This document shows positions 34,405 to 41,549 of a DNA stretch of 64,000 nt, piece by piece. Where the stretch lies: the NCBI GenBank assembly GCA_016708725.1, contig JADJFE010000011.1:1-64000 (forward strand), in the 5' to 3' direction. This DNA comes from Candidatus Aalborgicola bjergmarkensis. GTDB taxonomy: Bacteria; Pseudomonadota; Gammaproteobacteria; Burkholderiales; Burkholderiaceae_C. The notes beneath the pieces are model-generated. The model worked only from the letters and a program-made list of their open reading frames with translations. It made no database searches and had not been told where the DNA came from. Position 1 is the first letter of the stretch. Each line of letters starts with the position of its first letter. Both the position numbers and the translations under genes were made by a program.

Positions 34405-34736
34405 GACGCCGCACGGTATCATTGCGGCTTTTCGGTGCCGGTTTTTGCGCTGCAAGCGTGCGTCAATGCCGGGTTTCGTCAAAGACTTCTGCCAGTGATT
34501 TTGCATCCAGCACCCGTTCCCCTGAACAAAGGCATCAGCCATCTTGCTTGCCGTGCAGTGTGGCGATCAATGGATAGCCGTCACAGCTTTGGATGCTCTC
34601 GAAATAAGAGCTTCACCCGCACACCCCATAATCCTTGAAGCCAAATTTAGTCCAAAAGAGACAGCACGAAAAATATTGACTATCCCCTCTGAACCTTCTG
34701 CTAAAGTCCCCAAACACCGAATTACAAAGGGAGACC
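34405..34736. other. non-coding gap before the DUF1566 gene
   Basis: No credible gene is visible in these 332 bases. A 24-base block at 34409-34432 (CCGCACGGTATCATTGCGGC plus TTTT) recurs exactly at 36884-36907 before smc, and the similarity continues loosely for about 25 bases. TTGACT at 34676-34681 and TAAAGT at 34702-34707 could be promoter elements for the next gene, but their 20-base spacing is long. GGGAG at about 34730 is that gene's ribosome site. Confidence 0.5.
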
Positions 34737-36356
34737 ATGATGCAATCTACATCCAACCTATTCAAAGCACTGCTCTTTGCCTGCTTGCTGCTGCTGGTAG
34801 CCCCTTTCGCCCAAGCAGCCCTTACGATCAATACTGACGGCACCGTCACTGACCCCAAAACCGGCCTCACCTGGATGCGCTGTGCAATGGGCCTGACCTT
34901 GACAGGCAGCACCTGCACCGGCACAGCCAGCACCTACACCTACGACCAAGCCAACGCGCTAACCGGCACGGTGACATTTGCAGGCCAAAGCGACTGGCGC
35001 TTACCCAATATCCGCGAGTTGCAAACAATTTTGGATCGCTCGGTTTACCCGGCAATTGACAATGCAGCGTTTCCGAATACGCCGAGTTCGTCCTTTTGGT
35101 CGGGTTCTCCCTATGCTGGCGATTCGAACAGTGCGTGGGACGTCCATTTCGGCTATGGCTTCGCCTACTACGACACCAACCGGAGCAACGACTACGCGGT
35201 CCGGCTTGTGCGCGGTGGACAGTCTTTTGGCCCTTTGCTGGGCATCACGCGCCCAACGAGCGACTACGTAGACAACAGCAATGGCACGGTCACGCATACG
35301 CCGACCAATCTGACATGGAAGCGTTGCGCGCAAGGTCAAACCTGGACCGGCAGCACGTGCAGCGGCACCGCCACCAGTACCTACACCTTTGACCAAGCCA
35401 ATGAGCTCACTGGCACAATAACGTTTGCGGGCCAAAGTGATTGGCGCGTGCCTACGCAAGACGAACTGGTGAGTCTGGTGGACTACAGCATCGCTTATCC
35501 AGGACCGACGATCAACAGCAGCGTTTTTCCGGCAACACCACCCGATTCTCCCTTTTGGTCGGGTTCTCCCTATGCCGTCGATTCGAAACTCGCGTTGTAC
35601 GTCTATTTCAACGATGGCTACGCCAGCAACAACTTCCGTAGCACCAACGGCGCGGTTCGGTTAGTGCGCGGTGGACAGTCCGTAATCACTGCCACCCCGG
35701 TATGCACCCTCAGCGCCAACCCTCCCACCATTAGCGCTGGTTCCAGTTCAACCCTGACGGCTACATGTAACCCGTCAGCAAGCAGCTACACCTGGACGGG
35801 CGGCACGTGCGCGGGAACTACGGGGGCCACTTGCACGGTTGCGCCATCGGCTGCGACAAGCTACACGGTGACGGGTATCAACACAGTCGGCAATGGAAAT
35901 ACGGCCGGTGTTATGGTGAGAATTGCAGGCAACACCACGCCCTATACCATTCCCGGCACCTTGGACGATGATGTTTTTGTGCTCACGGCTGGAAACAGTT
36001 ACTTCGGTGGTGGCGGCAACGATACCTACATCATCAGCCCCCACACTCTGCGCGGCGCGGTGACGGCAAAAATCATCGACACCGAAGGCACCAACATTGT
36101 CCAACTGGCCAATGGCATGACGATTGCGTCCAGCAGCTTCTTCAATAACGCTGTGCAGATCATGCTATCCAACGGTGCTATTGTGCAAGTCCTGGGTGCA
36201 TCCAGTTTTATCTACCAGTTGGGTGCCAACGCTTCGTCGGGTGAGGTGGCCGGCAACCTGAATTTCGCGCAGTTTTCGGCCGCTTTAGGTGCCAACGTTC
36301 CGGCAGCGGGTGCGGCTGCGGTGAGTGGGACGGCCAATTTTGTTGTCCAGCATTAA
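34737..36356 (+). CDS. secreted protein with two DUF1566 (Lcl) domains and a C-terminal RTX-like segment
   Basis: The 539-residue protein has a signal peptide (ALLFACLLLLVAPFAQA). Two tandem DUF1566/Lcl_C modules follow (about residues 27-163 and 178-315). Each has the pattern GLTWMRCA/NLTWKRCA, a cysteine pair, FAGQSDWR(L/V)P, FWSGSPYA and a final VRLVRGGQS. A short Ig-like linker follows (CTLSANPPTISAGSSSTLTATC), then a segment with GGGGNDTYIIS, as in RTX-type surface proteins. DUF1566 has a C-type-lectin-like fold, so binding to a surface ligand is plausible. Differences between the modules concentrate in one loop region and have an unusual codon-position bias (see findings). Confidence 0.85.
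   Translation: MMQSTSNLFKALLFACLLLLVAPFAQAALTINTDGTVTDPKTGLTWMRCAMGLTLTGSTCTGTASTYTYDQANALTGTVTFAGQSDWRLPNIRELQTILDRSVYPAIDNAAFPNTPSSSFWSGSPYAGDSNSAWDVHFGYGFAYYDTNRSNDYAVRLVRGGQSFGPLLGITRPTSDYVDNSNGTVTHTPTNLTWKRCAQGQTWTGSTCSGTATSTYTFDQANELTGTITFAGQSDWRVPTQDELVSLVDYSIAYPGPTINSSVFPATPPDSPFWSGSPYAVDSKLALYVYFNDGYASNNFRSTNGAVRLVRGGQSVITATPVCTLSANPPTISAGSSSTLTATCNPSASSYTWTGGTCAGTTGATCTVAPSAATSYTVTGINTVGNGNTAGVMVRIAGNTTPYTIPGTLDDDVFVLTAGNSYFGGGGNDTYIISPHTLRGAVTAKIIDTEGTNIVQLANGMTIASSSFFNNAVQIMLSNGAIVQVLGASSFIYQLGANASSGEVAGNLNFAQFSAALGANVPAAGAAAVSGTANFVVQH
35092..35224 (+). repeat. variable-region-like segment, copy 1 (in DUF1566 module 1)
   Basis: It starts with a 25-base block (35092-35116, beginning CCTTTTGGTCGGG) and ends with a 17-base block (35208-35224, GTGCGCGGTGGACAGTC). 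Both are identical to the blocks in copy 2 at 35551-35680. The 91 bases between differ strongly, mainly at first and second codon positions. It encodes FWSGSPYA to VRLVRGGQS. Confidence 0.7.
35551..35680 (+). repeat. variable-region-like segment, copy 2 (in DUF1566 module 2)
   Basis: The counterpart of 35092-35224, with identical flanking blocks at 35551-35575 and 35664-35680 and an 88-base divergent core, one codon shorter than copy 1. Asparagine and tyrosine codons are abundant in the core (FNDGYASNNFRSTNG). Confidence 0.7.
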
Positions 36357-36381
36357 GGACTATTGCAGCTTTTAGCTCCCA

Positions 36382-36451
36382 CAGGAATAACTCCATTCCT
36401 GTCCCGACTTAGGTGGGAAGCCCACCGAGGTTTCCCACTTAAAGCGGGACA
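36382..36451 (+). terminator. hairpin cluster downstream of the DUF1566 gene
   Basis: Two inverted repeats follow the stop codon. CAGGAAT/ATTCCTG lies at 36382-36401. A longer one starts TGTCCCGACTTAGGTGGGAA at 36400 and pairs with the segment ending at 36451 (TTTCCCACTTAAAGCGGGAC plus A). They could fold into a strong structure that ends or protects the transcript. There is no clear T-run. The rest of the 596-base gap before smc holds only the repeat pair at 36655-36830. Confidence 0.45.
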
Positions 36452-36654
36452 GCACAGCACTTTGTGGGAGTTGCGGGAGCCACGAAATTTGCGCCTTCCG
36501 GCGCTCGATGGCAAACTGGTCGGGCAAAACCAGTAGAAGAAAACGGCGCACTTGGGTGTTGACAGCGCCAAAAACCATACCAGCGTCGATTTCCGGGTGG
36601 ATTTGTGACAGGCTCCGGGATACTCCCAGCCAAAGCCAAAATGCTCCTGATACA

Positions 36655-36699
36655 ATAGCTGCTACCGCTTATCCCATAAGGCTTACAGCCCGATTTGCC
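36655..36699 (+). repeat. dispersed palindromic repeat, copy D (left arm of inverted pair)
   Basis: It begins ATAGCTGCTACCGCTTATCC, continues CATAAGGCTTACAGCCC and ends ATTTGCC. The 45 bases recur in inverted orientation at 36786-36830 with only three mismatches, enclosing 86 bases. This is the best-conserved pair of the family in the window and looks like a small MITE-like or REP-like composite. Confidence 0.75.
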
Positions 36700-36785
36700 A
36701 TGCAAAAACACCCGACAACGGCCCGTTTTGATGCCTCATGGCGGTATCAGCATCGCCTTGACCCGTTTTGAAGGGCAAAATTCAA

Positions 36786-36830
36786 GGCAAATCTGGCTGT
36801 ACGCCTTATGGGATAAGCGGTAGTAGCTAT
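36786..36830 (-). repeat. dispersed palindromic repeat, copy E (right arm of inverted pair)
   Basis: The reverse complement reads ATAGCTACTACCGCTTATCC, then CATAAGGCGTACAGCCAG and ATTTGCC, matching copy D at all but three positions. It lies about 120 bases before the smc start. Confidence 0.75.
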
Positions 36831-36952
36831 GTTTTTTGCAGAGACAGCGCCGCAGACGAATGCGCTCATTCAAACGCCAGATGCCGCACGGTATCATTGC
36901 GGCTTTTGGCGCTTGGTTTTCGCGCCGCAAGCAAGCATGCCATTTACCTCCC

Positions 36953-39900
36953 GTGCGTCTTAATTCCATCAAGCTATCCGGTTTCAAGTCGTTTGCGGAA
37001 CCAACCAACTTCCTGTTGCCGGGCCAACTGGTCGGGGTGGTCGGGCCTAACGGTTGCGGCAAATCCAACATCATGGATGCCGTGCGCTGGGTGCTGGGCG
37101 AAAGCCGGGCCAGTGAGTTGCGCGGCGAATCCATGCAGGATGTGATTTTCAACGGTACCACCACACGCAAGCCCGCCAGCCGCTCCAGCGTGGAGTTGAT
37201 TTTTGACAATGCCGACCAACGCGCTGGCGGCCAGTGGAGCCGGTTTGGCGAGATCGCCGTCAAGCGCGTGCTCACGCGCGATGGCACCAGCAGCTACTAC
37301 ATCAACAACCAGCCGGTGCGCCGCCGCGATGTGCAGGATGTATTTCTGGGCACTGGTCTTGGGCCGCGTGCCTACGCCATCATTGGCCAGGGAACCATCA
37401 GCCGCATCATCGAATCCCGGCCGGAAGACTTGCGTATGTTTTTGGAAGAAGCCGCCGGTGTTTCCAAATACAAGGAACGCCGCCGCGAAACCGAAAACCG
37501 CCTGGCCGACACGCGCGAGAACCTGACCCGCGTCGAAGATATTTTGCGCGAACTGCAGACCAACCTCGAACGGCTGGAAACCCAGGCTGCCGTGGCACAA
37601 CAATACAACGCGCTGCAAGCCGAGGTGACCCTCAAACAACAGCAGCAGTGGTTCCTGAAGCGCGCCGAGGCCCAGGCAGAACAGACCCGAATCCAGTCGG
37701 AAGGCCTGGTAGCCGTGAATGCCCTGGAGCGCAATATGGCCGACTTGCGCCATGTGGAAGCCGAGCTGGAAGCGGTGCGGATGGCCCATTACGAAGCCGG
37801 AGACCAGCTCAACCAGGCACAGGGTTTGTTGTACGAGGCCAGCACCGATGTGGGGCGCCTGGAAGCCGAGATTCGCTTTGTAGTCGAAAACCGCAAGCAG
37901 GTGGAGCAGCGGTTGTCCGTATTGCAGGAGCAGCTGGGGCAGTGGGCAACGCGCCGCCAGGATGCACAGACTGAAGCCGAAAGCATCACTGAGTCGGCCT
38001 TGCTGGGCGATGAACAGGTCGAGCTGATGCAAGCCCAGCTTGACGAACAGGCGCAGCAACTGCCGGAACTGGAAGAGCGGCTGTACGCTGCACAGCTGGC
38101 CGCCAAAGCCCAGCGCGACAGCGTGATGCAGGTGCAGCAACAGATTCAGGTTCTGGCAGCCGAACAACGCAGCATTGACGAACAGTCTCGCCAGGCGACT
38201 ACGCGCAGCGAACGCCTGGAATCGGACCGCCGTGCCGTGCTGGCGCCCGATGCGGCGGCGCTGGAGCACGCCAACCAGCAATGGGCGCAAGCGCAGGAGG
38301 ACGCAGCGGTTGCCGAGGCACGGCTGCAGGATTTACAGGATGCCTTGCCCGAGCGCGACGAGGCCCGGCGCATCCAGCACAACCGGCTGCAGGACGAATC
38401 CACACGGCAAGCCGAACTGGCGGCCCGGCTGCAAGCCCTCAAAACGCTGCAGGATAAAGTCAAGACCGATGGCAAACTGCAACCCTGGCTACAGCGGCAT
38501 GGTCTGGAACACCTGAGCGGCCTTTGGTCACGCATTCACATCGAGCCGGGTTGGGAGAATGCCCTGGAAAGCGCCCTGCGCGAGCGGCTGGCGGCGTTGG
38601 AAATCTCGCGCCTGGAGTTGGCACGTGCCTTTGCCAGCGACGCGCCGCCCGCCAAACTGGCCTTCATCAGCCCACCGACTGCGCAACGCGCACCAGCAAG
38701 CGCTGCGCCCTGGCCGCGCCTGTTCGATCTCCTACGCATCCATGACCCGGACCAGAAGACCGTGCTGGCCGACTGGCTGCATGGCTGCTACACCGCCCAC
38801 CATCTGGAGGAGGCACTGGCGCAACGCGCACAGTTGCAGCCGGGTGAGGTGTTCTACGTCCCATCCGGGCATGCGGTCAGCGCCCATAGCGTCAGCTTTT
38901 ATGCACCCGATTCCGAGCAGGCCGGTTTGCTGGCACGCGCGCAGGAAATTGAAAACCTGGACAAGGAATGGCGTGCGCAAATCCTGATTGCCGACGAAGC
39001 ACGCGCAGCAGCAGCACGTGCCGAAGCCACTTACGCCGAAACGGCACAACGCCTGGCCAGTGCGCAGCGCGAAGCCAGCCAGGCACAGTCCCAGGCGCAC
39101 CAGCTACAGGTTGAGGCTTTGCGCCTGACACAACTGGCCGAACAGGCCCGCGCGCGTAGCGCACAAATCGGCGCCGATCTGCACGAAGTGCGTGCCATGC
39201 TGGATGATTTGCAAGAGCGCCGCGCAGAAGCCGAGGCCCGCTTTGAATCGCTGGACGAAGAACTGGCCCAAAGCCAGGAGCTTCATGCCGCATGTGAAGA
39301 GCGTGTCGAAGACGTGCAGCAAGAACTCGCCCTGGCGCGCGAACAGCAGCGCGGCCTGGAACGCCAGGCTCAGGAAGCCGTTTTTTCCCGGCGTAGCCTG
39401 CAAGCGCGCAGCGCCGAACTGGCGCGAACGATGGATACGGCCAACCAGCAGACCCAATCCGTTCTGGCCGAGACCCGGCGCGCCCAGGAGGAATTGGAGC
39501 GATTGACCGATGCATCCGCCCAGGCCGGGCTGCAAGATGCGCTGGCACTCAAGCTGGAGCGGGAAAAGGCGCTGGGTGACATACGCAGCGCATACGATGA
39601 CCTGACCGCCCAGTTGCGCGCCAACGACGAGCGGCGCATGCAGCTGGAGCGCGCGCTGGAGCCGCTGCGCCAGAAGATTACCGAGTGGAAACTCAAGGAA
39701 CAAGCCGCGCAGCTGGGTTTTGCCCAATACGACGAGCAGTTAACAGCCGCCAAGGCGGACCTTGAAGTACTTGAACACTCGATACGCGATGGCAATGTGC
39801 GCCTGTCCGGCATGCAAGGCGAGATTGAACGCCTGCAGCGGGACATCACGGCCCTGGGCGCGGTGAACCTGGCCGCACTGGATGAACTGGGTGCCGCACG

Positions 39901-40471
39901 CGAGCGCAAGCAGTTTCTCGATGCCCAGAACACGGATCTGACCGAGGCCATGCACACGCTGGAAGATGCCATTGCCAAGATTGACGCCGAAACGCGCGCC
40001 ATGCTCTCGGGTACTTTTGATACCGTCAACCAGCACTTTGGCCGCATGTTCCCCGAACTCTTTGGCGGTGGCAATGCACGATTGGTGATGACGGGGGATG
40101 AAATCCTGGATGCAGGCGTGCAGGTCATCGCCCAGCCGCCGGGCAAAAAGAACCAGACCATTCATCTGCTGTCGGGCGGAGAAAAGGCTTTAACGGCCAT
40201 TGCCCTGGTGTTTGCCATTTTCCAGCTCAACCCGGCGCCGTTTTGTCTGCTGGACGAGGTGGATGCCCCACTGGACGATGCCAACACCGAACGGTATGCC
40301 AAACTGGTGACGAGCATGAGCCGGGAAACGCAATTTCTCTTCATCAGCCACAACAAAATCGCCATGGAAATGGCCCAGCAGCTGATTGGCGTGACAATGC
40401 AGGAGCAAGGCGTATCGCGCATTGTGGCAGTGGATATGGAAGCGGCCCTTTCCCTGGCAGAACTGGCGTAA
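36953..40471 (+). CDS. smc: chromosome segregation protein SMC
   Basis: This condensin ATPase compacts and segregates the chromosome. It has about 1172 residues: N-terminal Walker A in VGVVGPNGCGKSNIMDAVRW, long coiled coils rich in Glu/Gln/Arg/Ala, a hinge (about residues 500-670, LSGLWSRIHIEPGWENALES onward), a second coiled coil, and the C-terminal signature HLLSGGEKALTAIALVFAIF with Walker B CLLDEVDAPLDDAN. I chose GTG 36953 because known homologues start at RLNSIKLSGFKSFAEP, though no ribosome site is seen. The stop is followed by four further in-frame TAA codons in a nine-base tandem array. zipA and ligA follow. Confidence 0.95.
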   Translation: MRLNSIKLSGFKSFAEPTNFLLPGQLVGVVGPNGCGKSNIMDAVRWVLGESRASELRGESMQDVIFNGTTTRKPASRSSVELIFDNADQRAGGQWSRFGEIAVKRVLTRDGTSSYYINNQPVRRRDVQDVFLGTGLGPRAYAIIGQGTISRIIESRPEDLRMFLEEAAGVSKYKERRRETENRLADTRENLTRVEDILRELQTNLERLETQAAVAQQYNALQAEVTLKQQQQWFLKRAEAQAEQTRIQSEGLVAVNALERNMADLRHVEAELEAVRMAHYEAGDQLNQAQGLLYEASTDVGRLEAEIRFVVENRKQVEQRLSVLQEQLGQWATRRQDAQTEAESITESALLGDEQVELMQAQLDEQAQQLPELEERLYAAQLAAKAQRDSVMQVQQQIQVLAAEQRSIDEQSRQATTRSERLESDRRAVLAPDAAALEHANQQWAQAQEDAAVAEARLQDLQDALPERDEARRIQHNRLQDESTRQAELAARLQALKTLQDKVKTDGKLQPWLQRHGLEHLSGLWSRIHIEPGWENALESALRERLAALEISRLELARAFASDAPPAKLAFISPPTAQRAPASAAPWPRLFDLLRIHDPDQKTVLADWLHGCYTAHHLEEALAQRAQLQPGEVFYVPSGHAVSAHSVSFYAPDSEQAGLLARAQEIENLDKEWRAQILIADEARAAAARAEATYAETAQRLASAQREASQAQSQAHQLQVEALRLTQLAEQARARSAQIGADLHEVRAMLDDLQERRAEAEARFESLDEELAQSQELHAACEERVEDVQQELALAREQQRGLERQAQEAVFSRRSLQARSAELARTMDTANQQTQSVLAETRRAQEELERLTDASAQAGLQDALALKLEREKALGDIRSAYDDLTAQLRANDERRMQLERALEPLRQKITEWKLKEQAAQLGFAQYDEQLTAAKADLEVLEHSIRDGNVRLSGMQGEIERLQRDITALGAVNLAALDELGAARERKQFLDAQNTDLTEAMHTLEDAIAKIDAETRAMLSGTFDTVNQHFGRMFPELFGGGNARLVMTGDEILDAGVQVIAQPPGKKNQTIHLLSGGEKALTAIALVFAIFQLNPAPFCLLDEVDAPLDDANTERYAKLVTSMSRETQFLFISHNKIAMEMAQQLIGVTMQEQGVSRIVAVDMEAALSLAELA

Positions 40472-40508
40472 TTGGTGTAATTGACGTAATTGACGTAATT
40501 GGTGTAAT
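40468..40508 (+). repeat. nine-base tandem array between smc and zipA
   Basis: Four units of GTAATTGGT/GTAATTGAC (40468, 40477, 40486, 40495) plus a partial fifth. The smc TAA lies in the first unit, and because the period is nine the same frame meets TAA in every unit. The array ends 15 bases before the zipA start. Confidence 0.85.
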
Positions 40509-40523
40509 ACACACGACGAAACT

Positions 40524-41549
40524 ATGAGTGACAATTTACAGATTGGTTTGGCAATTGCAGGCGGCGTCATCCTGGCCGCCGTAGTGGCGCATGGCGCCTG
40601 GAGTTCACGCCGCAATGCCCCACGGCAGGCATCCGCTGATGATGCATCCAGTGGTTTATCCGGACAAGAACCAACTCTGGGTGAATCCCAAATGGAAACC
40701 CAGCCGCCATCGGCGCGTCGGCCCGCCATGGACCCCTTGATTGACGTGATCGCCACGATTGCACTCGATGCATCGAATACCGTACTGACGGGTGAAGCCG
40801 CGCTGGCTGCCATGCCCACCACCCGCCGTGTGGGCAGCAAATTGTTCACCATCGAAGGGTATAACCTCGACACCCTGGCGTGGGAAATCCCGACAGCGGG
40901 GCGGCGTTACGGTGCCTTTCAGTCTGGCGTGCAATTGGCCAACCGCTCGGGTGCCTTGAACGAGATCGAATATTCCGAGTTTGTGCAAAAAACCCAAGGA
41001 TTTGCCGATGCGATCAATGCCACGCCGGAATTTCCTGAAATGCTCGAAGAAGTGGTGCGCGCGCGCGAACTGGACCAGTTTGCCAGCGCCCACGACGCCC
41101 AGCTGGGCTTTACCATCCGCGCACGCAGCGCATCCTGGAGCCCCGGTTTCGTGCAACAAAGCGCCATGCGACTGGGCTTCGTATCCGGCGGAATCGCAGG
41201 GCGCATGGTACTGCCCGCCAGCACGGAAGGCGGTGCGCCGGTGCTGGTGCTGAGTTTCGATCCCCAGGCCGCCCTGGCCGAAGACCCCGCGCAGTCCGCC
41301 ATCCGCGAAATCGTGCTGCACCTCGATGTGGCCCAGGTGGACCAGGCCGAAAACCCGTTCGAGCGCATGCGCGCCATCGCCACCAGTCTGGCACAGACCA
41401 TGGATGGCGTAGTCACCGACGACCATGGACAACGCCTGACGGATGAGACCATGGACATCATCGGCAAGGAGCTGGCCGCACTCTACGACACGCTGGCCAG
41501 CCGCGACCTGGCAGCAGGCTCCATGCTGGCGCGCCGCTTGTTTTCATGA
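40524..41549 (+). CDS. zipA: ZipA-like cell division protein
   Basis: The 341-residue protein has an N-terminal membrane helix (LQIGLAIAGGVILAAVVAHGAW), a linker, and a C-terminal ZipA FtsZ-binding domain (about residues 90-330) with LDTLAWEIPTAGRRYGAFQSGVQLANRSGAL and SPGFVQQSAMRLGFVSGG. ZipA tethers FtsZ to the inner membrane. Position between smc and ligA is the classical betaproteobacterial arrangement and supports the call, since ZipA sequences diverge. The stop overlaps the ligA start (ATGA). Confidence 0.88.
   Translation: MSDNLQIGLAIAGGVILAAVVAHGAWSSRRNAPRQASADDASSGLSGQEPTLGESQMETQPPSARRPAMDPLIDVIATIALDASNTVLTGEAALAAMPTTRRVGSKLFTIEGYNLDTLAWEIPTAGRRYGAFQSGVQLANRSGALNEIEYSEFVQKTQGFADAINATPEFPEMLEEVVRARELDQFASAHDAQLGFTIRARSASWSPGFVQQSAMRLGFVSGGIAGRMVLPASTEGGAPVLVLSFDPQAALAEDPAQSAIREIVLHLDVAQVDQAENPFERMRAIATSLAQTMDGVVTDDHGQRLTDETMDIIGKELAALYDTLASRDLAAGSMLARRLFS

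Noticed and set aside
34676..34707. TTGACT and TAAAGT as a sigma-70 promoter for the DUF1566 gene
   Set aside because: The 20-base spacer is longer than the usual 16-18, so it is only mentioned in the gap description and not called as a feature.
36353..36655. 100-codon reverse-strand frame between the DUF1566 gene and smc
   Set aside because: Composition is typical of non-coding sequence (Cys/Ser/Arg/Trp-rich), no ribosome site or known motif, and it runs through hairpins.
40468..40508. Tandem array as a CRISPR
   Set aside because: Units are nine bases with no spacers; no cas genes are present. The scattered palindromic repeats are also irregularly placed and not a CRISPR.
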